A DNA stretch of 64,000 nucleotides from Marchantia polymorpha subsp. ruderalis (Eukaryota > Streptophyta > Marchantiopsida > Marchantiales > Marchantiaceae). Made by a program: the position numbers and the translations under genes. Of this stretch, positions 13,801 through 25,841 are shown one piece after another. Position 1 is the first letter of the stretch. The number at the start of each line of letters is the position of its first letter. Location of the stretch: contig AP031353.1 of assembly GCA_037833965.1 (NCBI GenBank), forward strand, positions 21,392,501 through 21,456,500. The letters run 5' to 3'. A model generated the notes under the pieces. It had not been told where the DNA came from and searched no databases. It saw only the letters and a list, made by a program, of their open reading frames with translations.

Positions 13801-16800
13801 ATGTGGATGCCATGTTGGTCAATATATCTTCCTGTAGCATTAGAAACAGAATTATCCTGGCCTGCATTATGGACAGAACACGTTGCCACCCGAAAGAATC
13901 ACAGTACAGGTCGTTTTGTTGAGGTATAATGCCTCGATGTCAATACATAATTGTAAGAGTAAGACTCCTAAATTTTGGACTTGCCTTATGTGGGTGCTTA
14001 AGATCCTTTGTGGGAATCACAGACCACGACCTCATTCTGACCAACACGGCTTATGTAACCCACAAGGTTCTGTGGTGTTTACGTCAGCTGCTTGATTCTT
14101 GATCATCTATGAGCTGTCAGTTTCAGTCAGGTGACGTCGTTCCTCGTCTTATGCTCATCGTCTGTTAGTGAAGTCACTTCTGCGTGGGGAGTGAGGATGT
14201 GGAATCAGCTTAGCGCAACGTAGCTTCTTCTAGCGCATGGCTGAGCAACAACGTAAGGACAAACGGGGAAATCTAGAAAGGCAGTGCTGCACTTCGTAAT
14301 GTCTGCTCTAAATGCAGTCTACATATCCAGACTAGCTTAATTCCAAATGCAGTCCACATCCACTCAATTGAGAGTGTTGTTTGATCAGACACAGAGGTTA
14401 AAGAGTATCTAAACCGCTTCGTCAGGAAAGGAGTCAGAGGGATCCTGATCCGGATCTGAGGGACAAATATAGAGAACTGTTTTCATGTTTTATGCGCTCA
14501 GCCTCTGAGCTACAGTCTCCGTGAAATAAGATATGACAAAACGCGCCAAATTTGCTATACCCAGAAAGCGCATGCTTTGAAAATCCGAACAGGGTGAACG
14601 AGTCCCCTGATCATTGTCAGTGCTCTCCAGCTTTCCTGGAGATCCTCACAGGGTAATCACTGTGACTCAAGATCCTTGGAAGTTTAGACATCGACCTGTT
14701 GAGAGCCCCGGTCCATACACGAGCATAGGGTGGCATAGAGTGATCGTGAAGTATCTCACTTTGAGGGAAACAGAGAGAAGCACTGAGTCATGATTTAGAA
14801 TCATAATCAAAGAGTGGGGAGCTCCAGTAACTAGAATCCTGGCCTTAGTTAAGCGCATCCGCTATATTATGATATGAACCGGGATTTGGACACCAGAATT
14901 GACCATTTCAGATGCAGGTGTAGCACGAGCCACATTGTGTCATGACCAATTTCGCGTCATTTAGATTCGGACTAGATCCAGTGTCTTTTACGATTCTCCA
15001 GTCAGCAAGGTCTTGAGAGGCACTGGTGGCCAGCCTTGGCCATAGGGAACTCCTGGATTCGGAGCACACGTTTCTAAAGATAAAGAAACCAGAACGGCCA
15101 TGAACCGGGGGCCCAGAAAAGCTCAGTTGGGCATTCAGAACGAACACAATATTAGCAGTGATTCTCGGAGCTAAGGTACTATTCTGCCGACCATATCGGC
15201 AATATTTTAGTTGTCAGGAAGTGTTGGAAGTGCGCAGCCAGCAAACTGGATGTCTTGACTGTACTGAGCAAGTACCGAACGACCGACAATGCACACGTTT
15301 CATATCATAACTGGTGATTCTCCTGTCGCAGTGAGACCATAGAACTCAACATTCATCTACAATGTACGTACATATGAACAAATAGAAGGTCTGTAAACGG
15401 GCCCACTCGTCTGCTACAAAAAATACATTATAGTTTACTTTCTATCGACATTCCACAGAGAGAGATATAAGATACATTGCAGCTCTTGTAGGGTTTTCCA
15501 GAACAGAATGGATTCAAAATGTTCATTTGCTCCGTTCTCTCTGTAGCATATGAATTGCATTATCTCTCACTGACGTTAGATCCCATTCGATTGAGTTCAG
15601 AATCTTCGGATTCTCCGTTCCCTTTACCAGGTACCATCTTCAATGCCTGAACGATCGAGCCATCTCTTCCAGGATTTGACCAAGCATGTACAATTCCGAG
15701 CGACCGTAATTGCGCTTACTTTCAGAAACCGCGGAGGAGCACAATCCAATACTTCAAAGCGTCTGATCAGAGGTTATGATGAGTAGGTGCACTCGAAACA
15801 TAGTCCAGAGAATCTAGGAAAGTAGCTGGCGTCCAGGGTGGTGGTAGTCCTTGCGTTCAGCACTGTCATCCAAAAGTTGTCAATGCTCCGTAGAAACGTG
15901 CGGGAGTTCGGGAGAAACACGTGGCCATAGCTGCAGTTCAAGACATGTACGAGAACATTCCGTTGAATGTATTGCACCACTCATCATAACGACCGTGGTT
16001 GTGGACACTCACAGAGTCCATCACACTGGCAATGTCATACTCACTGCCCGTTAGATGTCTACTGTCGGTGTCGGCCTCGGTCGTTGGTTTCGAGAGAAAC
16101 AATAAAAACTGCCAAGTACGAGTAACAAAACTTTCTGCCACTGGGAAAGTCATATCCAACCTGCAGACTTACTCCCCTAAATCCACGAAGCAGTACATGC
16201 ACGTCAGGGCTGGAATCCATGTGTCAACGGAATGGTCCATCAGAACTCCTTGTCGACGTTCTGCCTATAAACTTATGCGAGGATGAGAAGCGAACCGTGA
16301 TAACGAGCTACGAATGAGACCAATGTCACGCATCACGTCGCGCGAGGGCATCGAATCGGGCTGTTCTATCAGTGTACGAAACAGTTTCTTACCATCCCTG
16401 TTCTCAGCTGACACGGAGTTCACTGAGCGTGTGAAAAATCAGTGTTGTATGAAGGAAGCACGCCCCTACAGTTCAAGTCTTCGCCTTTATTTCCCAGTTT
16501 GGAATATTTGGGCAATCCACGTCGAGATCCAAATGTTCGCGCCATAATTGGACGGGAGGGACTGTGTCGTCAGGTCGATGTACAGAGTTTCGTTACTTCA
16601 ACGTGTTCCCTCCAGAAACAATTCGTACAGTCGAACGTTTGGGCTCCAGCTGTGGGGGAGCACCATGTACAGTTATATAATCAAAAGGATTGAGAGACCT
16701 TCTCTGTTCCTACATAAATTGAACCTGACCCATCACATGTGCTCGGCTCCCGTGTTTTGATAAGAGATTCATCCTTCTAACACAAACATTGAATGAGTTT

Positions 16801-19719
16801 AAATTCTATTTCTTAGATTTTAATGTTCATCTCTTGTGAACCCACATTTGACATTAATTTTAGTAATGACAAATCATTGGATGAGTAGTAAGAAGGAAAG
16901 ATTGAATTAAAAACTCCATAGTTTAGATAGAATAACATTGAGTGTTCTTAGTCTGGACTCAAGTTAATTGTTGAATTACGGGAATCTTTAGTGGGCAAGA
17001 AGTAATATATGGATAGATTTTGGGACTCGGAGCAATTCTGGAGTGAAATGGTATTTTAGGGCCCTCAAAAAGGGGAAAAAATAGATCCAAAAATAATTTA
17101 GGGTTGTTAGAGGGATTTTGACATCTATGGCTCGTAATGTTTCATAGTCCATTCTACCAGTCTGGTAGAAATACTAAGTGGGAGTCGTGGAGGAGGAGTC
17201 TTTAGGGTTAGTGGTAAAAAGAGTGAGTATGTAGTGCATAACGCGCAGAGTTTGATGAGGCCGATCTGGAGTAGTTGCCATGCTCTAGAGCCTTGACTGC
17301 TTCACTTGTTAAAAGCAATTTTAAGGCAAGAAGAATCAAGATACGAGCAGACAACGTGGCCTCCATTCACAAGCAAATTCCGGTCCTCTCATACGATTGA
17401 CGCTTTTGTGAATATGGTATGGGAAAATGAAGACTTTTTTGAGCTAGTATACTCTAAATTTCTTGTCAGCAACGGACATTCAATCTGCATCAGCTTTGCT
17501 ACTGCTTGATTACTTCTAGCTTGTTTACCTTGCTGGATGTAAATGCATGTGCAGTATCCTCACGTTTTTGAGGATCCAAGTACTTGTTAGTATCAAGCGA
17601 TGGATCATGGAAGACAAGCATGGTTGGACAAAATGAGATTTTCATAGTGAGGAGGTTGGCAATCTCCGGCAAGAAACCTTTAGATTTGATGGATCATGAT
17701 ATGTTGACAACTTATGTCACTAGTCTTCTTGCAATTGCGTTACAAGTGTATAACGTGGTTGAAGATGTTGTAACATTTAGTATCGTGACCAAGGTTATGT
17801 ACTATTTAACAGATCAAGAATAGAGTTGTTGAAACATCACCAATAGGTGATGTTTGAGGCAAAGAACTACTCTATTGAAGGTCGTTAGTCGATATAGTCA
17901 ACAGTAATCTTGAAATACTTCAGAGCCTAGAAAAGTGCAGAATTAGATGAAGAAAGAGATTCAAAAGATGTTGCCATTGCAAGAAGCTGAGAAAGAGTAT
18001 GATGAACTACCACCATGTGTCATGATTGGTGGATGCGCGAAGGATAAGAACAACAGCTGCAAGCAAAATGGAAGGAGTATGCATTTGTGCCAAAAGAGTC
18101 AATCAAAATTTCTGGAGATGAAGCAACTCAACCTTGACAATTTAGTTTCAAATATGATAATTTGATTTAATATTGGAGCAAAAGTAAGCTTCCCCTGATG
18201 CTTTATTAAATGTTTCTATTTCAATGCGATAGTACAAGATTTCATTCACATGATCACTAAGGATGAATATGTTGATGCATTTAATTCCATTGAGCTAAAT
18301 AATTTCAATCAAAATTTTTAATTTTAAAAACGTATTTTTTCACAATATATTGATTCATATATAGTTATTAATGATGTAGGATAATTATAGAAGATAAATA
18401 AACTCAAATATTAAATAAACTTATAATAATATCATGAATAGGTCTCAGCAAGGTAGGGTAATCTTATGCTACTACTAGGTAAATCAGTAAAAGTGAGAAG
18501 TAAAATGTAAAGGTTGGGTTATAGGTAAGGTAACGCGTAGAGTAAAGGTAAAGCTGAATGTATTACCAAATTTTTTTAGGGTATCCTTTGACCATTGTAA
18601 AATCCCGTCACAGAGTTCATGGCGTGGCTGCGTAGTCTGTGGCATACTTCCAAGTTTCAAGTAGTAATTTCCTCAGTGTTTACAATTTTTTTTGTATTAG
18701 ACTCTGACGGTCAGATTTATCACAACTATACTTGCTGAACGCGAGAAATTTTTTTTGTAGTTGATCGTACAACAGCTTGAGAAGGAGCGAGGCGTTTGTA
18801 ATGAGTAGTTACTCGAAGATGATGTCATTGCAATGTTACACTCTCAATTTTCCTACGTTATATTGGACTAAAATCATAGTTGTGATACACATAGAGAATA
18901 TGTGCCGGGTAAATTGGTAAATTATCATTAGATAAAGTTAAAAATAGATAGTAGTGGTTTGAGTAAAGTAAAAGTCCATGCAATGGACAATAACTTTTAC
19001 GTTACCTTGCGGAGTACTAATCATGAATACAAAGACATGCATTTCATCAAGTTTCGAAGAAATAAAAATGGAATAATTTTGTTTAGACTGATGTTCAAAC
19101 GATATAAATTCTTTGGAGTTTGAGGAAAAATATATATCCTTTATGCAAATGTGACATTTCTAAAAGTATGCTGTACTTGAATAGTAATGAAGTATATACA
19201 ATACTTGTATATTCACAGTAGGTGTAAAATTAACTAACTCGTTTGTATCACAATTGGATGTATGACTGATAGTTGTATAATGTAAAAAAATAATGATATA
19301 AAATTTTTTCCAATGAACTATGTGAGAAGCACAATATAGATGTTTTTCAAACAGATAATTATTGAAATAAGTCATGTGTTTAGTGCACTCTAGGTATTGT
19401 AGATCAAAGAATGATTGCAATACAAAGTGCATAGTTCGGCGGCTTTGGTTTCCTATTATTTACGGTCTGCATATACAGACCTACTTTCCAAAGTCCAAAC
19501 GTGTACAACTGCTCATATACACGCAAACCCCGTTGCATCGCTCAAGTACATACTTCAAAACATACTGAAACTGAAGATTTTTCAACATGCACTAAAGAAA
19601 TGTTCTTGAGAAAATCAGAGATTGTATACGTTCTAGTTTCCTTTGAAGTCCTTTACACAGTTGAATCGTAGATGACAATAATAGATAGGGAACCTGGTAG
19701 AATATATAGATCCATGGTG
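10851..19719. other. Gene-poor region, no recognisable gene
   Basis: No frame here shows a domain I recognise. The cluster of frames at 15774-16760 overlaps on both strands and lacks conserved motifs. The frames at 17306-18165 (plus) are AT-rich, ordered and in one orientation. They could be the remains of a transposase-like gene, but no motif supports this. A 17-bp hairpin with one mismatch lies at 11532-11587. Confidence 0.5.
11532..11587. repeat. Imperfect hairpin
   Basis: Arms 11532-11548 and 11571-11587 are inverted copies of 17 bases with one mismatch, separated by 22 bases. They are AT-rich. This may be a small foldback element. No target duplication was identified. Confidence 0.5.
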
Positions 19720-19930
19720 CGTATGCTAACAGCTTTTATTGCTGTTGGTCGAGACCATTTGCATGAATGGCCGAAAAGTGGCACAGTTATTCCACTGAAT
19801 GTGGGGCTGCTTAACTTCTCAGCAGTACAAAGTTTGCATGTTCTTATACTTGGTCATTTATTGCCATTTTGCATGCAAGAGTCCAAAAGAATTCGAAAAC
19901 CGAGCTTGTCAAATACATTCCAAAAAACTA

Positions 19931-20435
19931 AGAGAAATTTGCTTATTGGACCCCATCAGAACCTGACTGTTTGATGGGACCCAATACCCAATACGTGTCA
20001 TTTTCTCATTTTCCCATATGGACCGCTCTGACCGGTTACCATCAGTTATGTTCTTGTAATTGATTTGTTTTCACTTCAATGATAAAAAATAATTTCTTTG
20101 ATTTTACATGGCTCTCAATCTTCATCATGGAAGAGTCTAATTTTTCATGTACCATAATGATTTTACAGTTATAATGTATGGGCATAATCTACACACTCAT
20201 TATTTTTTTTTCTAAATTTTTTGGTGGAAATCATGTCAGTGGCTTATTTTGGTCCGTGAAGTGAATTTCACTTTTCAACAAAGAGCCTCAGTGCTTTTCG
20301 TAACCCGGATTGAAAGGAATTACAAGAACTGGATGGACTGAATTGCCCGTCGGAAGGTTCCATAGGGTAAAATGGAACTTCAAGGGTCCCATCAAACATT
20401 CAACATTCTGATGGGTCCCTTCAAGCCAATTTCTC
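19931..20435. mobile_element. 505-bp MITE, Mutator-like
   Basis: Inverted repeats of about 51 bp (19932-19982 and 20384-20435, about 80% matching) end in GAGAAATT and share CCCATCAGAA and GTTTGATGGGACCC. The flanks are near-identical 9-mers, aaaaaacta (19922-19930) and agaaaacta (20436-20444). Copy B of the segmental duplication lacks the element at the matching point (near 56965), which supports a true insertion after duplication. A 9-bp target duplication with long inverted repeats is typical of Mutator-like elements. It has no coding capacity, so it would have been moved by a transposase from elsewhere. Confidence 0.8.
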
Positions 20436-22311
20436 AGAAAACTAGCATTGCATTCAAGAAAAGGATTAATTCCACATTGTGTCATCAACAATGCCTTCGT
20501 CCAGTCATGAAAGTTGTTGACTTGCGCAATGCGTAACTCCCTCTTTTGTTTGTGCGTGGGTGGTCGCATGTTTTGTATGTTGGATCTTCATCGTACATGC
20601 GGTATCCTTGATCCAGCGAAATGTTCAAGTTTCATGCAAGGCATGAATTTGAATACTAGAAATGTAGGGTATACGAATAAAGAAGGCGAGGCGTAGATTT
20701 TCCGGGTGAACATACAAGGAATAAAGTTCAGGTAAGACGCTTTTCGACTGAACATTCCACAACTTTGTGTTTTCTTCCGCGTTGAATTCCATGTGCTAAG
20801 AATCCACAATGAGCGACCGGAAACTTTTGAAAACCTGGACGAGTCCCTTTGCCCTACGCAAACATTTCAACAGCAAATCATCTAGGAGGTACATATTTTA
20901 ATAGGCAATTCTATACTGAAGACTGAATCCACAACATACACAATTTGTGATTGTATTGCCGTATGGTTTAGGAATCCGTTGAATGCTGTGCGGCTTTATG
21001 ACCATTTTCGTGTAGAAAAGGAAAGTGTGGTCAACAAAACTAACAGTCACTAGTAGCGGAACATTGTTACGCTTGTTATTGGTGCACACATTGATCCTCT
21101 ACAATGACTCATATTAATTACAAATGAAGGTATAATCAACAGCATAACTGCATCATAAAAACAGGAGTGACGAAGATAAATTCTCCATCTATTCTGCCCG
21201 GTTTATCGTTCCAATTCGTGAAAGCGTTGCTATCCGAAAATGTTGGAGAAATTGAGCAGAATGCACCCAAATTTTGAAGGACTGGTTACAACTGAGAGAA
21301 TTCTGATGCTGGATAGAACTGTCAGCTCCAATTCTGATTACAGGAATGCTCACTAATTGAAGAATGTCGATGACAAGATAGTCAAAGTCTATGCACAGTA
21401 CCTTTAGAATGGCGAAAACTGACAAATAATGCGTCTTATAGGTAGGTCTGATGGGTCTACATTCGACCATAGGAAGAAGTAAATAAATATGACGACCGCG
21501 TAGGACATAGTCAAGAAGCAAACTAGTCTGTAAACACAAGTCTGGATGCACAAAATAAAGATATAGAGGTAGACATATGGAAACATTAGCGGAAAGAGAA
21601 ACAGGAGCTGTTTTCTGCTGCGGTGTTGTACCCGGTAATTGATGCGGCTTCTAACTCTGCTCATAAACAAGAGGCGAAATGTCAGGATAGCTGCACCGAC
21701 TTTTCTCTGGCGAGCGAAGAAACTGCCTCAATTTTAGCAGACTCCGTGATTTTTCTCAGTCAGGGCAGTCCCTTGGGTCGAGCGCCTATTCATTTCGATC
21801 ACTGCTGGTTACAAATTGCCCGTTCCTCGAAGTTCGATTTCTATCCATACTCTGTATTCAAAATATGTCCGCAGATCTCGACCGTATCATGAGCAGAGGA
21901 TACTAATAAGTTTTAATTGATACCATCATCCGTATTCGCTGCAGATGTTATCCGATCGCTCTTGTGGTGGAGATTGTCTGCTCAAGGTGTCAAACGAAGA
22001 TGTATCAGACAATTAGTTCATCGACTAAGAAATTGACATAAATGAAACTAGTCGGGTACAGTGTGAGATATCAATCGTTGTGAGTATAGAATCTGTGATG
22101 CTTCTAAGAATGACGCGTGTACAATGCATCCAGCGAAACTAGCATTCGGAAGATTGGGGAAAAGAAAGACACTAGCGTGCTCGATGATACAAAGTTAACG
22201 AAGTTGCGAGGTAATTTCGCTTGATCCAAGAGTGAAGTGAATTTTTAGCTAAGAATTGTAAAGTCGCCTTGGAAATTCAGCAAACCTCTGATCGGCTTTG
22301 CAGAAGGAAGA

Positions 22312-22484
22312 TCGTTTGGAGTGGATCTCAACAGCAAGCCATTCAACATTATCGCTGAAGAACTGGTATCAGGCCAACAGTCACAAGGTGCTGCAAGCAC
22401 TTATACTCCTATGTACTCTCAGAATCATCTCAGCATGACAGTAGGCCTGGTAGTACTGATTGCAGCCTCTGTGCTGGTTCTGTG
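22312..22484 (+). pseudogene. Possible last exon with hydrophobic C-terminus
   Basis: After a good acceptor (TTTGCAG at about 22306-22312) an open frame ends with a hydrophobic tail, GLVVLIAASVLVL, then a TGA. The same exon, acceptor included, is present in copy B (about 59119-59306). There a 7-bp loss (CATTCAGTAG region) shifts the frame before the tail. The tail could be a transmembrane segment or a GPI-anchoring signal. I cannot identify the protein or upstream exons, and both copies may be dead. Confidence 0.25.
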
Positions 22485-24983
22485 ACGTGAAGAATCGTAT
22501 TATTCTACCTTCAAATCAACAAAAGCATTAAAATTTGTCCCAGCAGTAGAAATCCACCCTTGTTCGAACGGTCCAATGATCGCATAGAGGCTCAATTCCG
22601 TGAGTCCTGTTCCTGTCAAAAGACTTCTCGCATCTCAAAGTTTCTAGACTCAGGTGTCTTGTACAGTGCTGTGGCAATCAATGCATGCATGAGTCTAGCA
22701 ACATCTTATCGATCACTTTCGAATCTTCGATTCCGGAGAGACATGAAGGGTAGCTGGGGATCGCAAATGACCACCATGAAAAAAGCGGGAGGTAGCTGGT
22801 GCAAAGAACTTAGGTGGGCTCAATTTCATTCTGTTACAAGTGTCGTCTGCTCATTCCATGAGACGACGGTCGCTGACGCTGTGCTTTGTATTTCCCTTCG
22901 CAATGTGATGGAGTCGGTGTTTTAAATTCAAAGCTGTTCGAGGCGACATAGAGATATTTTTCTAAGGTCCTTCGAAGGTTATTTTCACACTGGTGTGAAA
23001 AAACCTGAAGCTCACGTTTCGTTCTGCTTGACACAACTGTACAGCTCTATCACTGCATGCATGCGTTGACCTTAATTGTGATGGGAATTCTGCAAATATG
23101 CTCGAATCGCGAGATTTCAATTCAAGTCTGCAAGCAGCTTTCTTTCTTTCATGTTAACACCATACTTCTGATTTCTCCACCAGTAACGTCAAAGTTCAAA
23201 GGAATCCATAATGCGTCTCGAAATAAAGGTCCTAGGAATGCAGCCAAGCGAATCGCCGCTTTCGCCACCAAATTTGAAGAAATGTGTGGCACTGCCTTTA
23301 CTGCGAACGTAATGACATGTGGGCAACAACCGTAGGCACGCATTGGTAAAAGCTGTTACTTAGTTGGAGGCTTTGAGACTCCCAAAAAGAATGAAATTTA
23401 TTTCGAAAGAGGGCACTCACTCACTGAGAGGGCGTAACCGGTGCAAACTTAAAGCTTTCGATACTGATGGATTCAAGAGGATGTTGGCTCAGCAACATTT
23501 CACCTATTCCAAAGCAGGCCACAGCTTAGCTGGTCCCCTAACATCAGAATATATGCTACTCCAAATAGAGAACACTGCGCATGCAGAATTCTAGCTAAGT
23601 GTGATGACAATTTACACTTAGCTTCGGTTATCGAAAGGTCATCCTGCATCTGCCTGGTATATGGGCCCGTCCGAGGAGAAGAGCGTTCAGAGCTACCATC
23701 AGCTTCTGAGATAGCTGTTCATATCCCAGCTTTAGAAACAAACTTTTCATTTTGAAATGAAGTGGAACAGTGCATTGTACACTGTAGCCCAGTAGTGATG
23801 ATATTGGAAGAACTTAGTTACTAAATGCCGAAACGAGGAAGAGCTGGAGAGAAACCTCGCAGAATCAGTATAGAGGTCATTCTTTCTCCTGCTGGTGCTG
23901 TTCGTAGGATATGAACCATTCTTGCTCATTCCAGGAGTCGTGAGAAGGAAGCTTTGTATGATGAGAACTGCAGCGGCTGACATCTTTAGAACTAATCGAT
24001 CTAAAGATAGAGCTTAACAGTGCTTTGATCATGTTGACTTTTCGAACGGCAAGTCTTGGGCGGGCCACCTAGCTCACTGTCGCCTTTTCCTGTCTCCATT
24101 GCTCCTAACCTTTTTGCTGCGAGCATGTGCTCGATGCATGATAGATGGAGAATAAGTGGAGGGAACAATATTCTGGAGTTGGAGTTGCTGTCACCGCTCA
24201 TCTTACTCTGTGACTTGGCAACAACATGGCTGGCGATTCTCCGTACTTCGATTTCGATTGTGATTGTTCGAGTGGTTCGAGATCTGCTAAGGATGCCATA
24301 ATCACACAACTCTAACGAGTTTGAGCTCCTTGGTGCATGTCAAATGAAGCTAGAAGACTCGCTACTAGATTTATTGAAGCTGTCACACCTTACGCTCGCA
24401 AGCTCGGGCTTGCACTCTTATGCTGCTCTTGTTTGTAAGTCATGCTGGCAGCTACATGCGACTGAAAATCGCAGGCCCATTGCTTCAGCTGCCCTTGAAC
24501 CACCTGATTGTGGTTTTCACTTATCCTTGTGTCCTGCAGTTACTGTCCTCTCATCTAATTGAACTGTACCAGGATTGGATCACTCACTTCGGACATCCAA
24601 ATTGAATCCAAACTGCCCATTTCTTCTGTTTCTAAAGCTATCAAGTGAAGTCTAGATTCTCATTACAGGAGACAATCATGCTCTATTCTCAGAAGATTAC
24701 TTGTGATGCAATGTCGAGTCCTCGTGAAGTCGAAGTTAGCGGTGTTCAACTCACAGCTTCCATCCACAATCAGAAGCCATAAAGTCCTGCCATCTCCTTC
24801 ATGGCAAAACATTGCGGAACAGTGAGAAAATATGTTCCATACGGACGAAAACCCACAAAAAGCAATGCACCATTTGACAGTTAAACTCTCGTGCATCCCG
24901 GCTGGAGTGGAAGAACACATTCCATGGAAAGTTGATATCAAACAATCAGAAGAACCTCCATATGATTTACAGATTCGGATCTC

Positions 24984-25841
24984 ACAACCCACATGCTACT
25001 CCACTTGAAACTCAGTTTCTGTTTTTTATGACGACGGTTATGCAAGCACGCTCGGGGTCTTGCCTATGCGGGTCTGCTTATTCCTCCTCGTTTCACAGGG
25101 TGCAGTAATTGACTTCGTTGAATCTTCGACTGGACTCGACAGAAAAGTTTATAAAAAATCTGTAGCCTGATGGGAGCATCTCAGTGAGCTAGATGTTCAT
25201 AGATTTCAAGACAGTGAACTCTGGACAACGAAAAGACGGCCTCCGATGGGACCAGAAGAGAATATTCCAGGATAATGTAAGCAGTATGCTCTCCCCGTGG
25301 TCCTCAATCGACTCGGTTAGTTGCACAAACTTATACAAACTGCCAGGTGTCAAGGATCCCAATTTCTTTCTATTCTTTCTTTCCTTCTTCATGCTCCATT
25401 CGGGCAGCCCCTAGATAACTTGATTTTATCTCAGTTTTGGGTACTTGAGGGTTGGCGGACCTAACTTTCCGACAACCATGAGGCCGTCAACCGGATTAAA
25501 TTCTGACAACCATGTAGAGTCATGTAGAGGCCGCTGTTTTAGTTAAACTAAAACTAAATCGCAGGAGAGATACCTAAATTGGAATCCTTAATAAATTCAA
25601 ACTGTAATTATGTAACTCAAACACTGAGAATATCGTGGCGACAAAATTTTAGGCGGTAAAGTTTAGGGTTTTTGAAAATAGTGTCACTTCGATATACTCC
25701 AGCTCGTCGATGTTTCAACGTTGCTTTTGGGTGCCAGTGTCAGTGTTGTGAGAAGCTCGTGCTAGAGCTCATGCTTGCCCTTTTCTTGTTATTTCAGGTG
25801 ATTTTTGCAGGTGTGGTGAAAGCATGGAGGCATGATGGATT
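24984..25841. other. Intergenic, no gene recognised
   Basis: This lies between the end of duplicated block A and the transposase remnant. A 19-bp palindrome (about 25533-25552, GTTTTAG...CTAAAAC) is the only notable structure. Part may be the upstream exon or 5' end of the Mutator-like element. Confidence 0.4.

Larger units (their letters stand above)
19720..24983 (+). repeat. Segmental duplication, copy A
   Basis: This block is repeated in the same orientation at 52593-61905 (copy B). Clear anchors are 21601 with 58417, 22560 with 59367, 24056 with 60916 and 24900 with 61840. Identity by eye ranges from about 85% to about 95%. The homology ends near 24983, where copy A runs into unrelated sequence. 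Differences include a 505-bp MITE present only in A, and a 4.16-kb element and an insertion of about 0.3 kb present only in B. Open frames shared by the copies are mostly broken by small indels in one of them, so I do not call an intact gene. An LTR-like or gene origin of the block is not evident. Confidence 0.9.

Noticed and set aside
15774..16760. Cluster of 60-95 codon frames on both strands
   Set aside because: Overlapping, without shared motifs or convincing splice sites, so I could not support a gene.
22560..22925. 121-codon frame shared with block B (59367-59765)
   Set aside because: It opens at TTG, the first ATG is late, the C-termini differ by frameshift between copies and no domain is recognisable.
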